Below, piece by piece: positions 6,653-11,469 of a stretch of 14,208 nucleotides of DNA. How positions within the stretch are numbered: the stretch's first letter is position 1; each line of letters starts with the position of its first letter. The notes below the pieces were generated by a model that saw only the letters and a list, made by a program, of their open reading frames with translations, was not told the DNA's origin and did not search any database. The DNA comes from Deltaproteobacteria bacterium (GTDB lineage: Bacteria > Desulfobacterota > DSM-4660 > Desulfatiglandales > Desulfatiglandaceae). The position numbers were made by a program, and so were the translations under genes. Location: positions 1 through 14,208 of the forward strand of contig JAFDAP010000084.1 in NCBI GenBank assembly GCA_019313765.1, written 5' to 3'.

Positions 6653-7717
6653 ATGTTTGCAAAAACCAGAGAACTTGAAGAACGTTATGATGAGATTGAA
6701 AGGCACCTGGGCCAGCCCGATGTCATTCGTGATCAGAAGGCATATCAGAAATATGCCAAAGAACACAGCGTGCTGACTCCAATCATTGCCTCCCTGCGGG
6801 AATATCAATCTGTCCAGGACGAGATTGAAGAAAATCAATCACTGCTGGATGATCCCGATCCGGAACTGAGACAATTAGCCAGGGAGGAGATTGAAACGCT
6901 CCGCTCAAATCTTATTCACCTTGAAAAACATCTCAAGATGCTTCTCCTTCCCAAGGATCCCAATGACGAAAAAAACATCCTCCTTGAAATAAGGGCCGGC
7001 ACAGGCGGAGAGGAAGCAGCGCTTTTTGCTGCCGATCTCTTCAAGATGTACGGCCGGTATGCGGAAATAAAGGGGTGGAAGACAGAGATCCTCAGCCGGA
7101 ACGCCACCGGCATAGGCGGGTTTAAGGAAATTATCATACTCGTGGAAGGCAAAAGGGTTTACAGCAGGCTAAAATATGAAAGCGGTGTCCATCGCGTTCA
7201 AAGGGTTCCCGAGACAGAGGCCCAGGGTAGAATCCATACATCCGCCGTCACCGTGGCCGTGCTTCCGGAGGCCGAAGAAATAGATGTCGAGATAGATCCC
7301 GATGATCTCCGTATTGACGTGTATCGCTCATCCGGTTGTGGGGGCCAGCATGTAAATACCACGGATTCCGCGGTCCGGATTACCCACCTTCCCACAGGAC
7401 TCGTTGTCACCTGCCAGGACGAAAAATCCCAGCACAAGAATAAGGCCAAGGCCATGAAGGTCCTTCGGTCTAGACTGCTGGATCATGAACAGGCAGAACA
7501 GCAATCAAAGATCTCCGAGGAGCGCAGGAACATGGTGGGATCAGGTGATAGAAGTGAAAGGATCAGGACCTATAACTTCCCCCAGGGCAGGGCCACCGAT
7601 CACAGGATCGGTCTCACCTTATACAAGCTTGAGAACATTCTCCAGGGAGAGCTCGATCTTATAATAGGTCCTCTGACCACCCATTTTCAGACCGAAGCAC
7701 TCAAAGGGGAGTTATGA
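6653..7717 (+). CDS. prfA: Peptide chain release factor 1 (RF1)
   Basis: Recognises UAA and UAG in the ribosomal A site and triggers peptide release. 354 residues, close to the usual 360. It has an N-terminal helical domain (1-100) and a domain beginning LEIRAGTGGEEAALFA (111-126). The stop-codon reading motif PxT is PET (186-188, within RVPETEAQGRIHTSA), which marks RF1 and not RF2. The catalytic GGQ is at 230-232 in RSSGCGGQHVNTTDSAVRIT. Residue 229 is Cys where Ala is usual (SGAGGQ), a mild oddity that probably does not impair function. The ATG follows AAAAAGG (about 6637-6643). The prmC start overlaps the stop by four bases (ATGA), so the factor and its modifying enzyme are translationally coupled. 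There is no programmed frameshift, as expected for RF1. Confidence 0.97.
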   Translation: MFAKTRELEERYDEIERHLGQPDVIRDQKAYQKYAKEHSVLTPIIASLREYQSVQDEIEENQSLLDDPDPELRQLAREEIETLRSNLIHLEKHLKMLLLPKDPNDEKNILLEIRAGTGGEEAALFAADLFKMYGRYAEIKGWKTEILSRNATGIGGFKEIIILVEGKRVYSRLKYESGVHRVQRVPETEAQGRIHTSAVTVAVLPEAEEIDVEIDPDDLRIDVYRSSGCGGQHVNTTDSAVRITHLPTGLVVTCQDEKSQHKNKAKAMKVLRSRLLDHEQAEQQSKISEERRNMVGSGDRSERIRTYNFPQGRATDHRIGLTLYKLENILQGELDLIIGPLTTHFQTEALKGEL

Positions 7718-8598
7718 CCCCCCAAACCTGGACCATAAAGTCCCTTTTGGGTGTCTCCACCGATTACCTGAAAAAAAAGCAGATAGACAGCCCACGCCTG
7801 ACCGCCGAAATTCTCTTAGCCCACCAGCTCAAGTCCGACCGAGTGAACCTGTACCTGAATCTCGACCAGCCTTTGACCGAAAAGGAGGTTTCAGGATATC
7901 GCGCCCTTATCAGGCGACGCCTCGGCCGCGAGCCTTTGCAGTATATCACCGGCATCCAGGAATTCTGGTCCGTAGACTTTATGGTGGACGCAAGGGCACT
8001 CATCCCCAGACCCGAAACCGAACTATTGGTAGAGCAGGCCGTCCGTTTGCTCAAGCCTGCTGCTGAATCGGAAAATCAGGAGCCAAAAATCCTGGATCTC
8101 GGAACCGGGTGCGGGACACTCGCCGTATCTTTGGCCAAAGAAGTTCCAAACGGACAAATCTGGGCCACGGACAAATCTCAAGACGCGCTTGAACTTGCTC
8201 GCCTCAATGCGGAAAGACATGGGGTGTCCGACAGGATTGAATTCAAAGAGGGCGATCTATGGGAACCCCTGATGAACCTGGGCATTAAATTTGATATCAT
8301 TTTGTCCAATCCCCCCTATGTCGCCTCCGAGGAATACAATGATCTTCCCCCTGAAGTGCGCGATTATGAACCGAGATCTGCCTTAGACGGGGGGGATGGC
8401 GGAACGTATTACATCGAAAGAATCATCACGGAAGCACCGGATTTTATGAAGCCAAAGGCATGGATCATTCTGGAAATGGCGCCTGATCAGACCGAGAAGG
8501 CCCTCCATCTCTTGGAAAAAACCGAGGGTTATGCCGATTCAGCCCGGATCAGGGATTACAGCAGGCTTTACAGGATAGTGATGGCTCAAAGGGCCTGA
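7714..8598 (+). CDS. prmC: Release factor glutamine N5-methyltransferase
   Basis: Methylates the glutamine of the GGQ motif in release factors using S-adenosylmethionine, raising termination efficiency. 294 residues, normal for the family. The N-terminal helical domain (1-75) contains the LYLNLDQPL and GREPLQYITG segments that dock the release factor. The Rossmann methyltransferase domain has IPRPETE (97-103), the SAM-binding loop LDLGTGCGTLAVSL (127-140), the acidic ATDKS at strand 2, and the catalytic NPPY (199-202) in SNPPYVASEEY. Typical DYEPRSALDGGDGG follows. It begins in the 4-bp ATGA overlap with prfA, whose product is its substrate. A strong hairpin lies 19 bp after the stop. Confidence 0.97.
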   Translation: MTPQTWTIKSLLGVSTDYLKKKQIDSPRLTAEILLAHQLKSDRVNLYLNLDQPLTEKEVSGYRALIRRRLGREPLQYITGIQEFWSVDFMVDARALIPRPETELLVEQAVRLLKPAAESENQEPKILDLGTGCGTLAVSLAKEVPNGQIWATDKSQDALELARLNAERHGVSDRIEFKEGDLWEPLMNLGIKFDIILSNPPYVASEEYNDLPPEVRDYEPRSALDGGDGGTYYIERIITEAPDFMKPKAWIILEMAPDQTEKALHLLEKTEGYADSARIRDYSRLYRIVMAQRA

Positions 8599-8616
8599 GA
8601 TTTAACGGCTCAGTAA

Positions 8617-8643
8617 AAAGCCTGGCCCAGAGGACCAGGCTTT
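8617..8643 (+). terminator. Hairpin terminator after prmC
   Basis: AAAGCCTGG (8617-8625) pairs perfectly with CCAGGCTTT (8635-8643) around a 9-nt loop, 19 bp after the prmC stop. The following sequence (GGTTAT) is only weakly U-rich, so it may be an inefficient intrinsic terminator, or it may serve both directions, since the 5' side is A-rich. Confidence 0.65.
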
Positions 8644-8689
8644 GGTTATCCCCAGAGGGGATATGCAATGTTGGAGTTTCATTGACTTA

Positions 8690-8845
8690 TTGAAATTCCA
8701 AATATCAAAACCCAAATATCAAACAAATTCCAATTACCAAAATTCGAAGATCCAAACAGTGTCTTGTCCTGGAAAGTTTTGGTCATTGGATATTGGAATT
8801 TGAGATTTATTTGTAATTTGGTGCTTGTAATTTGTAATTTTTCAT
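8690..8845. repeat. AT-rich imperfect inverted repeat in the prmC-DUF2284 gap
   Basis: The left arm (about 8690-8745, CAAATATCAAACAAATTCC... ACCAAAA) and the right arm (about 8776-8845, TTTTGGTCATTGGATATTGG...TTTGTAATTT) are imperfect reverse complements. Within the right arm TTGTAATTTG also recurs in tandem. It resembles the low-complexity 'caaattccaa' repeats dispersed in many environmental bacterial genomes. It contains no gene and occupies most of the 362-bp gap between the convergent genes. Confidence 0.55.
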
Positions 8846-8897
8846 ACAAAACTCTAAGAAAAAGCGATCTATCTCTAACCCTCGCACTACGGGATCT

Positions 8898-8923
8898 AAG
8901 ACTGGCCGAGAGGACCAGGTCTT
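8898..8923 (-). terminator. Hairpin between the convergent genes, possible terminator for the DUF2284 unit
   Basis: AAGACTGG (8898-8905) pairs with CCAGGTCTT (8915-8923) with one bulge. The loop and inner stem (GGCCnAGAGGACCAGG) are nearly identical to those of the hairpin after prmC, so the two look like duplicates placed on either side of the AT-rich inverted repeat. It lies 38 bp beyond the DUF2284 stop. No clear T-run follows on the minus strand, so function is uncertain. Confidence 0.4.
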
Positions 8924-8960
8924 CAATAGAAAAATAAGTAGCACCTTTAGTACATACTTG

Positions 8961-9584
8961 CTAAACAAGCACCAGCCCTGCCAACATGGCCGAAGGAATG
9001 TCATTGGGATCACTTTTCCTCAAGATAGCGTGAATTTCCCAGCCCACATCTTTTACCAGCCTGAACACGTTGATGCCAAGTGCCTCCATGGATGGCCGTG
9101 CTACAGACAGGTAGCGGCATTTTCCATCATTGATCAGCGCCTCACACGGGATATCCCTGCAAAACACGGTCTTGCATGAACCCGCGGCTAAGCCTTTTGA
9201 AAACACATATCCCTGCCCAACGGACAATTCCTCAAGCCTCGCAGAGATCAAAAAGACCTTTTTGAAGATCTCTAAACCCTCTTCTGAAAATAGAACTCCC
9301 GGCGAAACATCAATTTTGAAAATCAGTGCCGAGTGGTAAGGCCGGATCCATTGCCTTGCATCTTCCGGAGTCATAACATGGGGAGGACAGTTGGCGCTCT
9401 GACCATACTGTTCACAAAAGGGAGGCCTGCACATCTCAATGATCTCATCTTCTATTGAGACCATATCCGCGGGAATTATCCTGACATCGTTAGCGCCAAG
9501 CGCAATGGCCTCTTCTTTGAGACTGAGAAGGTGAGCGTTAACCTCATTAGCTGACTTCGTATCCAAAACACCGCGTTCAATCAT
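8961..9584 (-). CDS. DUF2284 cysteine-rich predicted metal-binding protein
   Basis: 207 residues. Cysteines at 52, 57, 66, 137, 142, 147 and 156 fall in the patterns MCRPPFCEQYGQSANCPPHV (51-70) and CKTVFCRDIPCEAL...GKC (137-156), followed by ARPSMEALGINVF. These are hallmarks of the DUF2284 family of predicted metal- or Fe-S-binding proteins common in anaerobes; its biochemical role is not established. There is no signal peptide or membrane segment, so it is probably cytoplasmic. The ATG at 9584 is the first in frame; upstream is only a distant GGAG, so the start is moderately sure. It lies 40 bp downstream of the KAS III-like gene in the same orientation, so the two are probably cotranscribed. 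It is convergent with prmC. Confidence 0.85.
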   Translation of the reverse strand: MIERGVLDTKSANEVNAHLLSLKEEAIALGANDVRIIPADMVSIEDEIIEMCRPPFCEQYGQSANCPPHVMTPEDARQWIRPYHSALIFKIDVSPGVLFSEEGLEIFKKVFLISARLEELSVGQGYVFSKGLAAGSCKTVFCRDIPCEALINDGKCRYLSVARPSMEALGINVFRLVKDVGWEIHAILRKSDPNDIPSAMLAGLVLV

Positions 9585-9624
9585 GAAAAATGATGACCCT
9601 GGCTCCTGCCGTCTTTAAAAGGCA

Positions 9625-10686
9625 TCAAGGCATCCTGTAGACCACAGAATTAATGTTCATGCCTGCCCCGACAGAAGCAAAAACGGCGATATCCCCGGAA
9701 TGTAATTTGTGGTTATTCAGCCTTCCTCGCTGCAATAGATCAAAAAGTGTCGGCAAAGTTGCAACCGAACTGTTACCTAACCAGGAAATTGTCATTGGCA
9801 TAATGAACTCAGGGATATCTTTTATCCTGTACAACTTAAACAGCCTTTTCAATATGGCCTCATCCATCTTCTCATTGGCCTGGTGTATCAAGAGTTTTTT
9901 CACATCTGTTAATGTAAATCCGGCCTTGTCAAGGCTCTGCCTTACGACTTCAGGGACTGTCTTGACCGCATACTTATATATCTTGTGCCCATTCATTTTA
10001 ATGAACAATTCATTACCATTATCATGTGGATTATAAGTCTTGCCGGCCCATAACAAATACGCGTTCTCAAGGGTATCAGATCTCGTGACATGCGAAAGGA
10101 TTCCGGCATCTTCATCCGTTGCTTCAACCAGGGTGGCTCCGGCTCCGTCACCGTAAAGCATACTGTCTATATCATGGATATCTGAAACCCTTGATAGTGT
10201 CTCTGCACCAATAACAAGGACCTTCTTTGCGTCACCCGACTTTATATAATAATCAGATAAGACCATCCCATGCAGCCAGCCGGGACACCCAAAGGGGATA
10301 TCAAACGCAACAGTATAAGGATTTTCTATCTTCAGACTGTGCTTCACCCTGGCCGCAATGCTCGGCACCATGTTGGATCTGGTGCTACCTGCGCTCACAT
10401 CCCCAAAATTTTGAGCGACTATTATGTAATCCAGGTCTTCCCTGTCTTTGCCATTTAGCGCCTGTTCTGCAGCCAGAAAAGCCATATCAGACGTATTTAG
10501 CTTATCTTTTACATATCGCCTCTCATTGATACATGTTATCTCCGTGAACTTATTAATGATATCAACGTTCGACCTCTCAAGTTTTATCCCGTCCGCTCCA
10601 TAAAAGTCATGGCCTAAAAAGTGATCGTTTGGTATTTCTATGGTCGGAATATAGCTGCCGGTACCGGTAATAATTGCATTTGTCAT
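9625..10686 (-). CDS. 3-oxoacyl-ACP synthase III (FabH/KAS III)-like enzyme
   Basis: Thiolase-fold condensing enzyme that joins an acyl thioester to a malonyl- or acyl-thioester. 353 residues from the chosen start. The catalytic triad is visible: Cys134 in FDIPFGCPGWLHGM, His268 in LLIHQANEKMDEAI, and Asn305 in SWLGNSSVAT. GDGAGATLVEA (179-189) and the C-terminal ASVGAGMNINSVVYRM fit the fold. I chose the ATG at 10686 because MTNAIITGTGSYIP is the canonical family N-terminus and TAGGAGAG lies 14 nt upstream. The frame stays open to an ATG at 10779, but that extension is translated from a repeat end. It is unlikely to be the housekeeping FabH: divergent around the active site (PFGCPGW), and paired with a DUF2284 gene instead of fab genes. 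It could feed a specialised lipid, polyketide-like or signal-molecule pathway. Confidence 0.88.
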   Translation of the reverse strand: MTNAIITGTGSYIPTIEIPNDHFLGHDFYGADGIKLERSNVDIINKFTEITCINERRYVKDKLNTSDMAFLAAEQALNGKDREDLDYIIVAQNFGDVSAGSTRSNMVPSIAARVKHSLKIENPYTVAFDIPFGCPGWLHGMVLSDYYIKSGDAKKVLVIGAETLSRVSDIHDIDSMLYGDGAGATLVEATDEDAGILSHVTRSDTLENAYLLWAGKTYNPHDNGNELFIKMNGHKIYKYAVKTVPEVVRQSLDKAGFTLTDVKKLLIHQANEKMDEAILKRLFKLYRIKDIPEFIMPMTISWLGNSSVATLPTLFDLLQRGRLNNHKLHSGDIAVFASVGAGMNINSVVYRMP

Positions 10687-10743
10687 GTTTAAATTGCTGT
10701 CTCTCCTATAAAATCGTTTTTGAAAGATTTGTCTTAAAAGATC

Positions 10744-10863
10744 TTGCTGGACTCGTAAAAAGTCTTCTCTACTTGGCATTTCGAGTCCCGCAATGCGGGG
10801 CGAGAAATCTTGACCGTGTAACGCATTGAAAACATAAGATTTCTCGCTACGCTCGAAATGACA
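10744..10863. repeat. Half element of the CTCGTAAAAAGTC family, copy 3
   Basis: A left end TTGCTGG + ACTCGTAAAAAGTC (10744-10764) is followed by an inner inverted repeat: TGGCATTTCGAG...GCGAGAAATCTT (10774-10811) against AAGATTTCTCG...CTCGAAATGACA (10836-10863). This is the same interior type as copy 1. The matching right end is missing; the sequence instead meets a solo end of a different MITE at 10874. The left end overlaps the minus-strand open frame upstream of the KAS III-like gene. Confidence 0.65.
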
Positions 10864-10873
10864 GCTTTGGTGA

Positions 10874-10890
10874 GTTCTCGGACAGCCTCC
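10874..10890. repeat. Solo right end of the TA-flanked MITE family
   Basis: GTTCTCGGACAGCCTCC matches the right end of the adjacent full element (GTTTTCCGACAGCCTCC, 11079-11095) at 15 of 17 positions and abuts the same TA dinucleotide (10891-10892). It is probably the remnant of a second copy that lost its body. Confidence 0.6.
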
Positions 10891-10892
10891 TA

Positions 10893-11095
10893 GGAGCCTG
10901 TCGGAGAACCTGATAATTTGGAGGCTGATGGAAAATGTTCAGATGCAAGGCATCCGAAATCCCGAGGAATGAGTCGTACATATAAGTACGGCGCAGTGAC
11001 GACCGAAATCCCGAGGAATGAGTCGTACATATAAGTACGGCGCAGTGACGAGGGATGAGGATAACGTAGCAGATGGACGTTTTCCGACAGCCTCC
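10893..11095. mobile_element. 203-bp MITE with TA target duplication (Tc1/mariner- or IS630-like ends)
   Basis: The left end GGAGCCTGTCGGAGAAC (10893-10909) and right end GTTTTCCGACAGCCTCC (11079-11095) are inverted repeats matching at 15 of 17 positions, flanked on both sides by TA (10891-10892 and 11096-11097). TA duplication is characteristic of IS630/Tc1/mariner transposition; which transposase moves it is inference. The interior has no transposase. It contains a perfect 49-bp tandem duplication (10954-11002, 11003-11051). The short minus-strand open frame across it (10890-11162) encodes a repeated peptide and is not credible as a gene. Confidence 0.75.
10954..11051. repeat. Perfect 49-bp tandem duplication inside the MITE
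   Basis: Two identical 49-bp copies, 10954-11002 and 11003-11051. Each carries a small hairpin CGTAC-ATATAA-GTACG. The absence of any difference suggests a recent duplication after or during insertion of the element. Confidence 0.85.
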
Positions 11096-11172
11096 TAGGA
11101 TAGCCTGCCAAGTCTGCGATATAAAGAGGGTTCACTTTATGTGATTTTGTTGAAAATTTCAAACCTTATAAT

Positions 11173-11332
11173 TGATGGGCTCGTAAAAAGTCCATCAACA
11201 GGCCGAGGGCGGGTAAGCCCCGGCCTGGGATGGGGGTGGAACCATTTGAATTCACTTCAAATGGCGGGGGAGGGGAAGCCCTCCTCCGCCGAGTAAAAAG
11301 GCGCAGAGCGACTTTTTACGAGGTTATCATAA
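11173..11332. repeat. CTCGTAAAAAGTC-family element, copy 4, with a three-hairpin interior
   Basis: Left end 11173-11193 (TTGATGG + GCTCGTAAAAAGTC) and right end 11310-11332 (GACTTTTTACGAGG...) are inverted repeats matching those of copy 1; flanking TATAATT (11168-11174) and AATTATA (11331-11337) extend the symmetry. The interior is unrelated to copies 1 and 3. It contains three successive stem-loops: AGGCC/GGCCT with GGGC/GCCC (11201-11226); CCATTTGAA-TTCAC-TTCAAATGG (11242-11264, perfect); and GGCGGGGGAGGG against CCCTCCTCCGCC (11263-11274 and 11279-11290, 11 of 12 pairs). No ORF of note. It could be a structured RNA or a non-autonomous element. Confidence 0.7.
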
Positions 11333-11390
11333 TTATATTCTCTGATTTCACCATAGACCATCCTTGTCGGATTATTCCTTATCAAAATCC

Positions 11391-11419
11391 TTGACACCAC
11401 ATATGCTGCCAGGTAATTT
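11391..11419 (+). promoter_or_regulatory. Weak candidate promoter for the permease-HEAT gene
   Basis: A perfect TTGACA (11391-11396) is followed after 17 bp by TAATTT (11414-11419), a poor -10 (3 of 6). It is the best candidate in the repeat-free 137 bp before the gene. The -10 match is too weak to be sure. Confidence 0.25.
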
Positions 11420-11469
11420 CACAATCTAAGAAAACACCCACTTCTCCCATTTAAAACCAAGGGGACCGG

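Noticed and set aside
8958..9339. Plus-strand open frames opposite the DUF2284 gene
   Set aside because: The minus strand encodes a recognisable cysteine-patterned family; the plus-strand peptides have no coherent features.
10954..11051. Direct repeats as a CRISPR array
   Set aside because: Only two units, directly adjacent with no spacer, inside a MITE.
10890..11162. 90-residue minus-strand ORF
   Set aside because: It lies across the MITE and encodes a peptide repeated because of the 49-bp duplication; no ribosome-binding site or family resemblance.
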